DNA of 64,000 bases from Streptomyces sp. Ru62 (GTDB lineage Bacteria > Actinomycetota > Actinomycetes > Streptomycetales > Streptomycetaceae), in NCBI RefSeq assembly GCF_002920615.1, contig NZ_PQSU01000001.1:434001-498000 (forward strand), read 5' to 3'. The translations under genes were made by a program, and so were the position numbers. The notes beneath the pieces are model-generated. The model was not told the DNA's origin. It made no database searches and was given only the letters and a program-made list of their open reading frames with translations. Positions 17,218 to 28,069 of this stretch are shown in pieces; positions within the stretch are counted from its first letter, which is position 1, and every line of letters begins with the position of its first letter.

Positions 17218-18060
17218 ATGAGCGGGACCGACAGCCCTGCCAACCGATTGCAGGCGCTCTTCGAGGGCCACCGGCTCACGCCGACCCAGCGCCGCATCGC
17301 GCACAGCATGGTGCGCCGGGCCGCCGACGTGCCCTTCCTGTCCAGCGTGGAACTGGCCGAACTGGCCGGGGTCAGCCAGCCGTCGGTGACCCGGTTCGCG
17401 GTCGCCCTCGGCTTCGACGGCTATCCCGCCCTGCGCAAGCACCTGCGCGAGGTCGTCCCGGCCGAACCGGCCGCCGAGGTCTCCGCCTACAACGAGTACC
17501 AGCAGGCCGTCGAGGCCGAGATCGAGAACCTGAGGCACCTCGCCGAGCTGCTCGCCGACCCCCGCCCGGTGCAGCGGGCCGGCCGCGTCCTCGCCGCCTC
17601 CCGCCCGCTGCCGGTGCTCGGCCTGCGCGCCGCCGCCTCCCAGGCGTACGGCTTCTCCTACTTCGCCGCCAAGGTGCACCCGGACGTCCGGCTGCTCCAC
17701 GAGGGCGGCACGATGATCCACGACCGCATCGACGCCGCCGTCCGCGCGGGTGCCACCGCCCTGCTCTGCTTCGCGCTGCCCCGGCACCCGCGCGAGGTCG
17801 TGGACACCCTCGCCTACGCCAAGGACGCCGGCCTGACCGTGGTCACCGTCGCCGACTCCGCGTTCGCGCCGGTCGCCAAGTACTCCGACCTGCTGCTGCC
17901 CGCCGCCGTCGGCACCGGGCTCGCCTTCGACACCGCGTGCGCGCCCATGCTCCTCGGCCGGGTGCTGCTGGAGGCGCTCTGCGACGACCTGCCGGACGCC
18001 CAGGCCCGCCTGGAGGAGTTCGACGCCAAGGCGGCGGCCCGCGGCCTGTTCGTCGAATGA
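17218..18060 (+). CDS. MurR/RpiR-family transcriptional regulator with SIS domain
   Basis: Regulator of about 280 aa. An N-terminal helix-turn-helix of the RpiR type (about 5-80, SSVELAELAGVSQPSVTRFA) is followed by a SIS domain (about 120-260, starting near ASRPLPVLGLRAAASQ), which in relatives senses phosphosugars or other metabolites. The ATG at 17218 follows GGAGGGGG. It is divergent from the NCS1 permease gene and probably controls it. The match between this intergenic region and the hutU promoter suggests a wider role in nitrogen or histidine catabolism. Confidence 0.9.
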   Translation: MSGTDSPANRLQALFEGHRLTPTQRRIAHSMVRRAADVPFLSSVELAELAGVSQPSVTRFAVALGFDGYPALRKHLREVVPAEPAAEVSAYNEYQQAVEAEIENLRHLAELLADPRPVQRAGRVLAASRPLPVLGLRAAASQAYGFSYFAAKVHPDVRLLHEGGTMIHDRIDAAVRAGATALLCFALPRHPREVVDTLAYAKDAGLTVVTVADSAFAPVAKYSDLLLPAAVGTGLAFDTACAPMLLGRVLLEALCDDLPDAQARLEEFDAKAAARGLFVE

Positions 18061-18152
18061 CCGGGCCCCGCCACTCTCAGATTCGTCTCACGTTCTGCTA
18101 TTAGCTTCCCTACGAGACGCATGCGCTTCGGAACGTGACACGGGAGGCTGAC

Positions 18153-18737
18153 GTGGCGCGCGGAGGACAGGGACTGGCTCGGGTGGCCGTCGTCGTACGG
18201 GCCGGGGCCGCACCGCTGTGGTGGCTCGGGGTGGTCGCCGCGGGGATCGGGGTCGTGCCGGAGGGAGTGACCGGGCGCCGGATCGGCGTGCTGGCGGGCG
18301 CGGCGCTGTTCCTCATCGGCGCGGCCGTCGTGGCACTCGCCCGGCGGGGCCGCTACACCGCCCTCGCCCGCGGGGTGGCCCGCGCGGGCAAGTACGACGT
18401 CCTTCAGGACCGGGCGGTGACCGTGCGCGCCTGGCGCCGGGGCCACCGCTGGTGGCTGGTGCTGGGCTGGGCGCTCGCGCTCGGTTCCGCCTTCGCCGTG
18501 CCCGCGGCCGGTGGCATGCTGCTGGCCGGGCTCGGCACCGGGCTGCGCCTGAAGGCCGCGTGGCTCGGGCGGCTGGAGCGGACCCGGGAGACGCTGCTGT
18601 GGGTGCGCGTCGACTGGCTCGACCGGCGCGGCGGGCGCCCCGCGGGCAAGACCGTCAAGGGCCTGCGCGGTACGGGCGTCGCGGCCGGCGACGCGGCCCC
18701 GGGCGGAGCCCGCCGCCGTACCGCCGCACTGGTCTGA
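18153..18737 (+). CDS. Membrane protein of unknown function
   Basis: About 194 aa with two pairs of hydrophobic segments, near 10-60 (LWWLGVVAAGIGVVP, IGVLAGAALFLIGAAVVAL) and 95-130 (WWLVLGWALALGSAFAVP). A basic C-terminal tail follows. The GTG at 18153 has GGGAGG five bases upstream and is preferred over the GTG at 18135. It converges on the Roadblock operon with a 7-base gap and shows no recognisable domain. Confidence 0.7.
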   Translation: MARGGQGLARVAVVVRAGAAPLWWLGVVAAGIGVVPEGVTGRRIGVLAGAALFLIGAAVVALARRGRYTALARGVARAGKYDVLQDRAVTVRAWRRGHRWWLVLGWALALGSAFAVPAAGGMLLAGLGTGLRLKAAWLGRLERTRETLLWVRVDWLDRRGGRPAGKTVKGLRGTGVAAGDAAPGGARRRTAALV

Positions 18738-18744
18738 GCCGCCG

Positions 18745-19119
18745 TCAGACCTCCAGCTCCTCCTCGATCCGCTTGAGCTGGTGCCGGGCCATCGCCAGGT
18801 TGGCCCGGCTGGAGTCGAGGACCAGGTACAGGAACAGCCCGTTGCCGCCGCGGCTGCTGAGCAGGCGGATCAGGTGGTACTGGTCGGAGAGGGTGATCAG
18901 GATGTCCTCGATGCCGGCCTTGAGGCCGAGCATCTCCATCGTGCGCATCTTGGCGCGGATCACATCGGTGTTGCCGGCGGCGGCCACGTTCAGGTCGAAG
19001 GTCTTGCTGCCGCCCATCGTGCCCAGCGCCATCCCGCTGGTGTAGTCGACGAGCGCGACACCGGTCGCTCCCTCTATGGAGGTGAGGGCTTCCTTCAGCG
19101 CGGTCTCGGTGTTGGCCAT
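18745..19119 (-). CDS. Roadblock/LC7-domain protein (last gene of operon)
   Basis: A 124-aa Roadblock/LC7 protein, a small alpha/beta fold that in actinobacteria commonly acts beside Ras-like GTPases. Recognisable parts are TGVALVDYTSGMALGTMGG and the C-terminal LFLYLVLDSSRANLAMARHQL. It resembles the first gene of the operon (20504) throughout: VALVDYTSG versus ALVDWTSG, and SDQYHLIRLL versus GDSYHLLRFV. It lies ten bases after the second Roadblock gene. No GTPase or kinase gene is nearby. Confidence 0.85.
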   Translation of the reverse strand: MANTETALKEALTSIEGATGVALVDYTSGMALGTMGGSKTFDLNVAAAGNTDVIRAKMRTMEMLGLKAGIEDILITLSDQYHLIRLLSSRGGNGLFLYLVLDSSRANLAMARHQLKRIEEELEV

Positions 19120-19129
19120 GGTGGTCCTT

Positions 19130-19609
19130 TCAGCTGTCGGTTGCGGTGCGCGCCTCGGCGGCCGTGGTGCGGGGCGCGCGGGGAGTGCGGGTCCGTGCGG
19201 GGGTGGTCCTCGGGAGCGGGCGTACGGCCTCGGCGGCGTCCAGCAGCTCCCCGATGCGGGCGCCGGCCCGGCGCCCCTCCAGGTGCAGCCGGCCGACGTT
19301 GACCCGGTCCTGCGCGAGCAGGGTCAGGACGGCGGTCCGGCCGGCCGCGTAGGTGGCGATGTAGCCGCGCTCGCCGCGCACCAGCAGCTCCCGGAAGCCG
19401 CCGTGCCCGGTGGCATCGGTGACCCGCACGGCGACGCCGAGCGCGGCGGCGGTGAGCGCGGCCAGGCCCTCCGGATCGACCCCGGGGGTGTCGTGGGCGA
19501 CGACGAGGCCGTCGACGCCGGCCGCCAGGGCGCCGGTGAGCTGCGGGACCCGGGTGCGCAGCCGCAGCAGCTCCTCCAGGACGGTCCGCAGGTCCTCTTC
19601 GGCCACCAT
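19130..19609 (-). CDS. Roadblock/LC7-domain protein (third gene of operon)
   Basis: About 159 aa. The Roadblock fold covers roughly 10-120, with VPQLTGALAAGVDGLVVAHD at the start. This variant looks closer to the CvnB type of conservon proteins than to its two neighbours. The last 30 residues are a Thr/Arg/Pro-rich tail. The ATG at 19609 is chosen because GGAGAG lies six bases upstream; the longer frame would run into the preceding gene. The spacing to the neighbours (31 and 10 bases) indicates one transcript. Confidence 0.82.
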   Translation of the reverse strand: MVAEEDLRTVLEELLRLRTRVPQLTGALAAGVDGLVVAHDTPGVDPEGLAALTAAALGVAVRVTDATGHGGFRELLVRGERGYIATYAAGRTAVLTLLAQDRVNVGRLHLEGRRAGARIGELLDAAEAVRPLPRTTPARTRTPRAPRTTAAEARTATDS

Positions 19610-19640
19610 CAGGTCTCTCCTCTCGGCGGGGCGGTGCCGT

Positions 19641-20507
19641 TCAAAGCGCCTCCAGCGCATCCCTGAGCCTCTTCAGCAGCGCGATGTCGGGGTCGGTGGT
19701 GACCTGGTAGGGCGGCGGTGGTGGCGGGGCGGGTGCCGTGGACGCGGGTGCGATCTGTCCGGCCGCCGTCAGCCGGCGCACGTCGACCAGCGTGTGGAAC
19801 GCCTGCCGGCCCAGGTTCCGGGCGATGTCGGCGGCCGTGCGGACGCCGTCCACGCGGTCCAGGACGGCCCGCTGCCGGGGTGTCACCGGGGCGGCGGGGG
19901 CGGTCCGGGTGGCCGGTGCGGTGGGCCCGGCCGGGTCGGCCGGGTTCTCCGGGGCGCGGCCGGTGGGCGGATCCGCCCGGATCAGCGGGGCGGTGTCGGC
20001 GGCAGGGTCGGGCCACAGCCGGTGCAGCAGCAGCCGGCGGCGCAGCGTCTCGCGTTCCAGCGCGACCACCGGCACCGAGGGCAGCGGGCCGAGCCGGGGC
20101 GCGGAGTCGTACCGGAACCGTCCCGGCGTGCTGCTCGGCGCCAGCGCGAAGTACCCGGCGTCGTACAGCGCGTCCAGATGGCACAGCTCCAGCGCACCGG
20201 TGGGCAACACCCCGGAGTGCAGCAGGAGTTCCGCCGCGTGCAGGGGACCCGTGGTCCGGGCCGCCGCCTGCTGCCAGGCGGCGGTCGCGAGGGTGCCGTG
20301 GGCCGTGAGGAGCACGTCGAGGCCGGGGGCGAGGGGGCTCTCGGCGTGCACCACCCGGCCCTCGGCGAGGTGCAGGATGCCGTGTTCGCGGACCAGGACG
20401 CCGGTGGCCCGCTCCTCGGCGAGCCGGGTGAGCATCGGGGACAGGGCGCGCCCGGCCCCCTTGTCCCGGACCGGGAGGGCCGGCTGCGGGGTGCTGACCA
20501 CGGTCAT
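19641..20507 (-). CDS. Operon protein of unknown function with C-terminal winged-helix-like region
   Basis: A 288-aa protein. Residues 1-150 have repeated short hydrophobic strands (ATGVLVREHGILHLAEGRVV) reminiscent of DUF4388/PatA-like modules that accompany Roadblock proteins. A Pro/Ala-rich linker (about 185-215) follows. The C-terminal part (RQRAVLDRVDGVRTAADIARN to VDVRRLTAAGQI) could be a winged helix. Its ATG overlaps the stop of the first Roadblock gene by four bases, so coupling is certain. Assignment of the domains is by eye and weak; its role may be to connect Roadblock signalling to transcription. Confidence 0.7.
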   Translation of the reverse strand: MTVVSTPQPALPVRDKGAGRALSPMLTRLAEERATGVLVREHGILHLAEGRVVHAESPLAPGLDVLLTAHGTLATAAWQQAAARTTGPLHAAELLLHSGVLPTGALELCHLDALYDAGYFALAPSSTPGRFRYDSAPRLGPLPSVPVVALERETLRRRLLLHRLWPDPAADTAPLIRADPPTGRAPENPADPAGPTAPATRTAPAAPVTPRQRAVLDRVDGVRTAADIARNLGRQAFHTLVDVRRLTAAGQIAPASTAPAPPPPPPYQVTTDPDIALLKRLRDALEAL

Positions 20508-20887
20508 CCCAGCACCAGCCGGGCGGCCATCTCACCGAGCCGGATCCGGGCGAGCGCGAGGTTGCCCTCCTCGCGGCCGAGCCACAGGTGCAGGAACACG
20601 CTGCTGTCGAAGGACGTGTCCACGAAGCGCAGCAGGTGGTAGCTGTCCCCGTTGCTGATGATCACGTCCTCCACGGGGGGCAGGTCGTCGCCGCCCGCCG
20701 CGAAGGTGCCGTGCTCGGCGGCCATCCGGGCGAGTTCGGCGGCCTCGGCGGCGGTCGTCTCGTGGTCGCCGCCGGGCGCCTCCCCGACCGCGCCGAGGGC
20801 CAGTCCGCTCGTCCAGTCCACCAGCGCGGCTCCCCGGGCACCGGGCAACCGCATCGCTTCCAGCAAGCACTCGTCGATTCCGGGCAC
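20504..20887 (-). CDS. Roadblock/LC7-domain protein (first gene of operon)
   Basis: A 127-aa Roadblock/LC7 protein, paralogous to the last gene of the same operon. Key stretches are GAALVDWTSGLALGAVG and SVFLHLWLGREEGNLALARI. An inserted acidic loop (PGGDHETTAAEAAELARM) distinguishes it from its paralogue. The start has GGGAGG just upstream. Proteins of this class usually form dimers and act on small GTPases in gliding, polarity or conservon systems. Confidence 0.85.
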   Translation of the reverse strand: MPGIDECLLEAMRLPGARGAALVDWTSGLALGAVGEAPGGDHETTAAEAAELARMAAEHGTFAAGGDDLPPVEDVIISNGDSYHLLRFVDTSFDSSVFLHLWLGREEGNLALARIRLGEMAARLVLG

Positions 20888-21009
20888 CGTGGCTCCCCTC
20901 CCGCCTGTGACTCCGGTTGAGTGACGCCGACACTACGCAACGTGTGTGCGGGAGGTGAGGCCTTTGGCATTTTCCGTTGGAACATGCGCCGGGCGTACTA
21001 GTGTGGGTC

Positions 21010-21034
21010 AACTGGCCTGCGGGACAGGCGAGTT
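21010..21034 (-). terminator. Weak terminator hairpin after the PLP decarboxylase-like gene
   Basis: AACTGGCCTG and CAGGCGAGTT pair with one mismatch around a 5-base loop, six bases after the stop of the minus-strand gene. Confidence 0.5.
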
Positions 21035-21039
21035 GATCA

Positions 21040-22440
21040 TCACGGCGAAGGGGGCCCGCCGGTGGCGCCCCGGAGGCCGGTGAGTGCGGACGCGTGCGCC
21101 CCTCCCGACTCCGCCACCACCTCCGCGACGGTCTGCGGCTCCCGTACGGTGGCGAAGGCTACGCCCCCCTCGCCGTCCGGCGCGTAGCCGTAGACGCCCG
21201 GCCGGGCGAGGGAGTTGTAGGCGTAGTGGTGGGCGAAGTAGTACGCGCCCGTGTCCAGTGCCGCCGCGTAGTCGCCCTGCTCCAGCAGCGGCAGCGCGCG
21301 CGCCTCGGCGAGCAGGTCACCCGAGAAGCAGGCCGGCCCGGCCACGTCCTGCACCACCTCCGGCCCTGCCTTCGGCCGGCCCCCGGCGTCGTACGCGGCG
21401 ATCCGCAGCGGCCAGACCCCCGGCACGTACACCGTCCGCGTCGCCACCTGCACGCCCGCGTGCGTCACCGCGATCCGCCGCCCGCCCGCGCTCTTGGCGT
21501 ACTCCACCCGGGCCACCACCGTCCCGTACTTGGCCAGCAGCGACCGCCCGAACTCGGTCACCAGCCCGTACCGCCCGTCGAACAGCCCCGGCACCTGCTC
21601 GGCCAGCAGGCGCGCGTACTGCGCGTACGACGGCGTCGTCTCCTCCGACGCGAGGTTCACCGGCAGCCCGCCGCCGATGTCGATCGTGTCGACCTGCCGC
21701 CGCCCGACGACCGCGTTGATCTCCTCCGCGAGCGCGTACGCCGCCGCCGCGCCCCGCGCCAGCAGCGGCAGCGGGATGCCCTGCGAGCCGGTGTGCGCGT
21801 GCAGCCGGGTCAGCCACGGCCGCTCCGCGTACGCCCGGACGACCCAGTCGCGTGCCCCCTCGTCCCTGAGTGCCACCCCGAACTTCGAGGTCCGCGTCGC
21901 CGTGGAGGTCGCCCCGATGGTGCCGCCGCCGATCTGGGGATTGATCCGGAGGCCGAGCGGGGACCGGGTGGGCGTGGCACGCACGAGGGCGTCGAGCCGG
22001 TCCAGCTCCTGCGGGTTGTCCGCGTTCACCGCGATGCCCAGGGTCAGTGCCTCGCGCAACTCGGCCGGGGTCTTGGCCGGCGAGTCCAGCACCGTCCGGG
22101 CGGGCGGCACCCCGGCCGCCCGGGCCAGTGCCAGCTCGCCGGGGCTCGCCACCTCCGCGCCGATGCCCGCCTCGTGCAGCAGCCGCACCACCGGCACCAG
22201 CGGGGTCGCCTTCACGGCGAAGGCGTGCAGCACCGGTGTGCCGGGCGGCACGACCGCATCGAAGGCCGCCCGCAGCGCCGCCGCCGACTCGCGGATGCCG
22301 AGGACGTCCAGCAGGCCCACCACGGCCGCGTCCGGGCCCAGCAGCCCCCGCTCGACGGCCGCCCGCACGGCCCGGTCCCGGCGGGCCGCCCGCCCCCGCG
22401 CCTCGCTCCCGATGTCCCCGACCGCCTCGATCTCCGTCAC
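21040..22440 (-). CDS. Fold-type III PLP enzyme, diaminopimelate/ornithine decarboxylase-like
   Basis: A 466-aa relative of LysA and of arginine/ornithine decarboxylases. The PLP lysine is in LHAFAVKATPLVP, the phosphate-binding glycines in DIGGGLPV, and the catalytic cysteine region is GPACFSGD. Several active-site signatures depart from LysA: EFGRS instead of EPGRS, and GAYYFAHHYAYNS instead of the usual GAYG pattern. The substrate therefore need not be meso-diaminopimelate. The GTG start follows GGAG. It is divergent from hutU and shares that promoter region, hinting at a link with amino-acid breakdown. Confidence 0.82.
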   Translation of the reverse strand: MTEIEAVGDIGSEARGRAARRDRAVRAAVERGLLGPDAAVVGLLDVLGIRESAAALRAAFDAVVPPGTPVLHAFAVKATPLVPVVRLLHEAGIGAEVASPGELALARAAGVPPARTVLDSPAKTPAELREALTLGIAVNADNPQELDRLDALVRATPTRSPLGLRINPQIGGGTIGATSTATRTSKFGVALRDEGARDWVVRAYAERPWLTRLHAHTGSQGIPLPLLARGAAAAYALAEEINAVVGRRQVDTIDIGGGLPVNLASEETTPSYAQYARLLAEQVPGLFDGRYGLVTEFGRSLLAKYGTVVARVEYAKSAGGRRIAVTHAGVQVATRTVYVPGVWPLRIAAYDAGGRPKAGPEVVQDVAGPACFSGDLLAEARALPLLEQGDYAAALDTGAYYFAHHYAYNSLARPGVYGYAPDGEGGVAFATVREPQTVAEVVAESGGAHASALTGLRGATGGPPSP

Positions 22441-22517
22441 GGCTTCTCCGTCCTGTCCCGGCTACCGGTGCTTCCAGCCAAACACCCGCCGCGCGCGGAC
22501 GGGGCCGTCCCGGTGTA

Positions 22518-22557
22518 TTGACTAGTCCTATTCAGACAGACAGGATGTGAATAGACG
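22518..22557 (+). promoter_or_regulatory. hutU promoter with overlapping inverted-repeat operator
   Basis: A -35 TTGACT (22518-22523) and -10 CAGGAT (22541-22546) are 17 bases apart, upstream of the hutU start at 22580. CTATTCA (22528-22534, in the spacer) and TGAATAG (22548-22554, at the expected transcription start) form a perfect 7-bp inverted repeat, centred 20 bases apart. CTATTCAGACAG (22528-22539) also occurs in the permease/RpiR intergenic region. This position suits a repressor. Confidence 0.65.
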
Positions 22558-22579
22558 TAGGCACAGGAGGAGGCAGACG

Positions 22580-24240
<1,661 letters not shown>

Positions 24241-24244
<4 letters not shown>

Positions 24245-25524
24245 CGGTCGGCGAGGCCGGGCAGGGCGACTCTCCCGCCCAGCGGAACGACTGCCCCCGG
24301 CCCGGGGCCTCCTTCCAGGAGATGTGGCGTGAGCTGCTCCCCGTCGGCCGGCACCCCGACTCCGGCGGTTACCGGCGCTACGCCTGGACCGGGGCGGACG
24401 CCGAGTGCCGGGCCTGGTTCAAGGAGCAGGCCGAGGCGCGGGGGCTGGCGTACGAGGTCGACCGGAACGGGAACCAGTGGGCCTGGCAGGGGGATCCGGC
24501 CGCCGGGGACGCCGTCGTCACCGGCTCGCACCTGGACTCCGTGCCGGACGGCGGGGCCTTCGACGGGCCCCTCGGGGTCGTGTCGTCCTTCGCCGCGCTG
24601 GACGAACTGCGCGGCAGGGGCGTCGAGTTCGCCAAGCCGCTCGCCATCGTCAACTTCGGGGACGAGGAGGGCGCCCGGTTCGGGCTCGCCTGTGTCGGCT
24701 CCCGGCTCACCGCCGGGCAGCTGACCGCCGAGCAGGCTCACCGGCTCACCGACGGGGAGGGGATCACCCTGCCCCGGGCCATGGAGGCGGCCGGGTACGA
24801 CCCCGACGCCATCGGTCCCGACCCCGAGCGGCTGGCCCGGATCGGCGCCTTCGTGGAACTGCACGTCGAACAGGGCCGCGCGCTGGACCTGTCCGGCGAC
24901 CGGGTCGGCATCGCCAGTGCCATCTGGCCGCACGGGCGGTGGCGGTTCGACTTCCGGGGCGAGGCCAACCACGCCGGCACCACCCGGCTGGTGGACCGCC
25001 GCGACCCGATGCTGTCGTACGCCGAGACCGTGCTCGCCGCCCGCCGCGAGGCCGAACTCGCCGGTGCCGTCGCCACCTTCGGGAAGATCGCCGTCGAGCC
25101 CAACGGGGTCAACGCCATCCCCTCCCTCGTGCGCGGATGGCTCGACTCCCGCGCCGCCGACCAGGACACCCTCGACACGGTGGTGGGCGGCATCGAGAAG
25201 GCGGCCCGGGAGTACGCCGACGCCCACGGCATCGACCTCGGCGTCGTCCGGGAGTCCTTCACCCCGGTCGTGGAGTTCGACCACGCCCTGCGGGACGAAC
25301 TCGGCCGCATCCTGGGCAAGGACACCGGCCTCAAGGTGCCCGTCCTCGGGACCGGTGCGGGACACGACGCCGGAATCCTCTCCGGGAGCATCCCGACCGC
25401 CATGCTGTTCGTGCGCAACCCCACCGGTGTCTCGCACTCCCCGGCCGAGTCCGCCGCCGAGGACGACTGCGTGGCCGGGGTGCGCGCACTCGCCGACGTA
25501 CTGGAAGGGCTGGTCCGCAGGTGA
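24241..25524 (+). CDS. M20-family amidohydrolase (allantoate amidohydrolase-like), candidate N-formylglutamate deformylase
   Basis: Metal-dependent amidohydrolase of 427 aa in the allantoate amidohydrolase/N-carbamoyl-L-amino-acid hydrolase group. Metal ligands appear in [15 protein letters not shown] (H97, D108), [11 protein letters not shown] (E142/E143), VELHVEQG and the late GVSHSPAE. It sits inside the hut operon, overlapping hutU and hutF by four bases each. The pathway via HutF yields N-formylglutamate, which needs a deformylase (HutG), and no HutG-type gene is visible here; this enzyme is the natural candidate. Genome annotation by homology alone would call it allantoate amidohydrolase. 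Confidence 0.9.
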
Positions 25525-26858
25525 CCAAGGGAACCTACTGGCTGGAGCACGCCTGGCTCGGCACCTGTGTCGAGCCGGGAGTCACGGTGGAGGTGGCGGA
25601 CGGGCGGATCGGCGCCGTCCGCACCGGGACGCCCACTCCGCCGCCCGGCGCCGAGGTGCTGCGCGGGCTCACCCTGCCGGGGCTCGCCAACGCCCACAGC
25701 CACGCCTTCCACCGGGCGCTGCGCGGCACCGTCCAGGTCGGCTCCGGGACCTTCTGGACCTGGCGCGAGGTGATGTACTCCGTCGCCGACCGGCTGACCC
25801 CGGAGACCTACCACGCCCTGGCCCGCGCGGTGTACGCCGAGATGGCCCTCGCCGGCATCACGTGTGTCGGCGAGTTCCACTACGTGCACCACGCCCACGG
25901 CGGCACCCCCTACGCCGACCCCAACGCCATGGGGGAGGCGCTGATCGCCGCCGCCGCCGAGGCGGGCATCCGGATCACCCTCCTCGACACCTGCTACCTC
26001 TCCTCCGGCTTCGGGGAGCCGCCCACCGCCCACCAGCTGCGGTTCTCCGACGGCGACGCGGAGGCCTGGGCCGAACGCTGTGCAGTTCTCAAGGAGCGTG
26101 ATCACGCACGGATCGGGGCGGCGATCCACTCCGTACGGGCCGTGCCCGCCGGGCAGTTGGCGACCGTGGCACGCTGGGCCGAGGAGCGGCGGGCCCCGCT
26201 GCACGTGCACCTGTCGGAGCAGACCGCCGAGAACGACGCCTGCCTCGCCGCGCACGGCCGCACGCCCACCCGGCTGCTCGCCGACCACGGCGTCCTCGGG
26301 CCGCGCACCACCGGGGTGCACAACACCCACCTCACCGACGAGGACATCGCCCTGCTCGGTGACTCGGGCACCGGCACCTGCATGTGCCCGACGACCGAAC
26401 GGGACCTGGCCGACGGCATCGGCCCGGCCGTCGCCCTCCAGCGGGCCGGCTCCCCGCTCTCCCTCGGCTCCGACAGCCACGCCGTCATCGACCTGCTCGA
26501 AGAGGCGCGCGCCATGGAGCTGAACGAGCGGCTGCGCAGCCGCACCCGGGGCCACTGGACGGCCGCCGCCCTGCTGCGGGCCGCCACCGCCGACGGCCAC
26601 GCCGCCCTCGGCTGGGACGACGCCGGCACCATCGAGCCCGGCGCGCTCGCCGACCTGACGACGATCGCCCTGGACTCGGTCAGGACGGCCGGGACACTGC
26701 CCAGGCTGGGCGCCGAGACGGCCGTATTCGCGGCGGGCGCGGCGGACGTACGGCATACGGTCGTGGGCGGCCGGCACGTCGTACGCGACGGCGTGCACAC
26801 GCTCGTACCCCACGTGCCGCAGGCGCTGGCCGCCGCCGTCGAAGCCCTGCGCGGCTGA
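25521..26858 (+). CDS. hutF: Formimidoylglutamate deiminase
   Basis: Amidohydrolase-superfamily enzyme of about 445 aa converting N-formimidoyl-L-glutamate to N-formyl-L-glutamate and ammonia. The metal motif [13 protein letters not shown] (HSH near 59-61) is the HutF hallmark. [15 protein letters not shown] and [17 protein letters not shown] supply the remaining ligands. The GTG start overlaps the previous stop (GTGA). Its presence shows that histidine is degraded by the five-step route with a formylglutamate intermediate. Confidence 0.95.
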   Translation: MTKGTYWLEHAWLGTCVEPGVTVEVADGRIGAVRTGTPTPPPGAEVLRGLTLPGLANAHSHAFHRALRGTVQVGSGTFWTWREVMYSVADRLTPETYHALARAVYAEMALAGITCVGEFHYVHHAHGGTPYADPNAMGEALIAAAAEAGIRITLLDTCYLSSGFGEPPTAHQLRFSDGDAEAWAERCAVLKERDHARIGAAIHSVRAVPAGQLATVARWAEERRAPLHVHLSEQTAENDACLAAHGRTPTRLLADHGVLGPRTTGVHNTHLTDEDIALLGDSGTGTCMCPTTERDLADGIGPAVALQRAGSPLSLGSDSHAVIDLLEEARAMELNERLRSRTRGHWTAAALLRAATADGHAALGWDDAGTIEPGALADLTTIALDSVRTAGTLPRLGAETAVFAAGAADVRHTVVGGRHVVRDGVHTLVPHVPQALAAAVEALRG

Positions 26859-26887
26859 GCGACGCCGACCCCCACGAGGACGACACC

Positions 26888-28063
26888 ATGAGCAGCAGCA
26901 CCGTCATCACCAACATCGCCACGCTGGTCACCAACGACCCCTCCCTCGGCGACAACTCCCCCCTCGGTCTGGTCCAGGACGCGGCCGTCGTCATCGACGG
27001 CGACCGTGTCGTGTGGACCGGTGAGTCAAGCAAAGCACCCGCCACTGACAACCGGGTCGACGCGGGTGGCCGGGCGGTGCTGCCGGGCTTCGTGGACTCC
27101 CACTCCCACCTGGTCTTCGCGGGCGACCGGACGCAGGAGTTCAACGCCCGCATGTCCGGCCGCTCCTACACGGCCGGCGGCATCCGCACCACGGTCACCG
27201 CCACCCGCGCCGCGAGCGACGCGGAACTGGAGGCGAACCTCACCCGTTACCTCGGCGAGGCCCTCCGCCAGGGCACCACCACCTTCGAGACCAAGTCGGG
27301 CTACGGCCTCACCGTCGAGGACGAGTCCCGCGCCCTGCGCCTCGCCGCGCGGCACACCGACGAGGTGACGTACCTCGGCGCGCACATCGTCTCCCCGGAC
27401 TACGCCGACGACCCGGCGGCCTACGTCGCCCTGGTCACCGGCGAGATGCTGGACGCCTGCGCGCCGCACGCCCGCTGGATCGACGTCTTCTGCGAGAAGG
27501 GCGCCTTCGACGGCGACCAGGCCCGCGCGATCCTCACGGCCGGCAAGGCGAAGGGCCTGCACCCGCGCATCCACGCCAACCAGCTCTCCCACGGCCCCGG
27601 CGTCCAGCTCGCCGTCGAACTGGACGCGGCCAGCGCCGACCACTGCACCCACCTCACGGACGCGGACGTGGACGCCCTGGCCAACAGCGCGACGGTCGCC
27701 ACCCTGCTCCCCGGCGCCGAGTTCTCCACCCGCGCCCAGTGGCCGGACGCCCGCCGTCTGCTGGACGCGGGCGTGACGGTCGCCCTCTCCACCGACTGCA
27801 ACCCCGGCTCGTCCTTCACCTCCTCCCTCCCCTTCTGCATCGCCCTGGCCGTCCGCGACATGCGGATGACCCCGGACGAGGCGGTCTGGTCGGCCACGGC
27901 GGGCGGCGCGACGGCCCTGCGCCGCACGGACATCGGCCGCCTGAGCCCGGGCGCCCGGGCCGACCTGATCATCCTGGAAGCCCCCAGCCACGTGCACCTG
28001 GCCTACCGCCCGGGCGTACCCCTGGTCAGCGGGGTGTGGCGGCGCGGGGTGCGGGTGGTCTGA
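26888..28063 (+). CDS. hutI: Imidazolonepropionase
   Basis: Zinc or iron amidohydrolase of 391 aa that opens imidazolonepropionate to formimidoylglutamate, third step of histidine degradation. It has [13 protein letters not shown] (HSH at 72-74), [18 protein letters not shown] and STDCNPGS, all characteristic of HutI. The ATG follows GAGGA by seven bases. It is the last gene of the operon, 29 bases after hutF, and converges on the next gene with only six bases between stops and no terminator. Confidence 0.96.
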   Translation: MSSSTVITNIATLVTNDPSLGDNSPLGLVQDAAVVIDGDRVVWTGESSKAPATDNRVDAGGRAVLPGFVDSHSHLVFAGDRTQEFNARMSGRSYTAGGIRTTVTATRAASDAELEANLTRYLGEALRQGTTTFETKSGYGLTVEDESRALRLAARHTDEVTYLGAHIVSPDYADDPAAYVALVTGEMLDACAPHARWIDVFCEKGAFDGDQARAILTAGKAKGLHPRIHANQLSHGPGVQLAVELDAASADHCTHLTDADVDALANSATVATLLPGAEFSTRAQWPDARRLLDAGVTVALSTDCNPGSSFTSSLPFCIALAVRDMRMTPDEAVWSATAGGATALRRTDIGRLSPGARADLIILEAPSHVHLAYRPGVPLVSGVWRRGVRVV

Positions 28064-28069
28064 GCCGCG

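Noticed and set aside
18745..20887. A full conservon (cvn) operon
   Set aside because: No histidine kinase, DUF742 or GTPase gene is present on either side.
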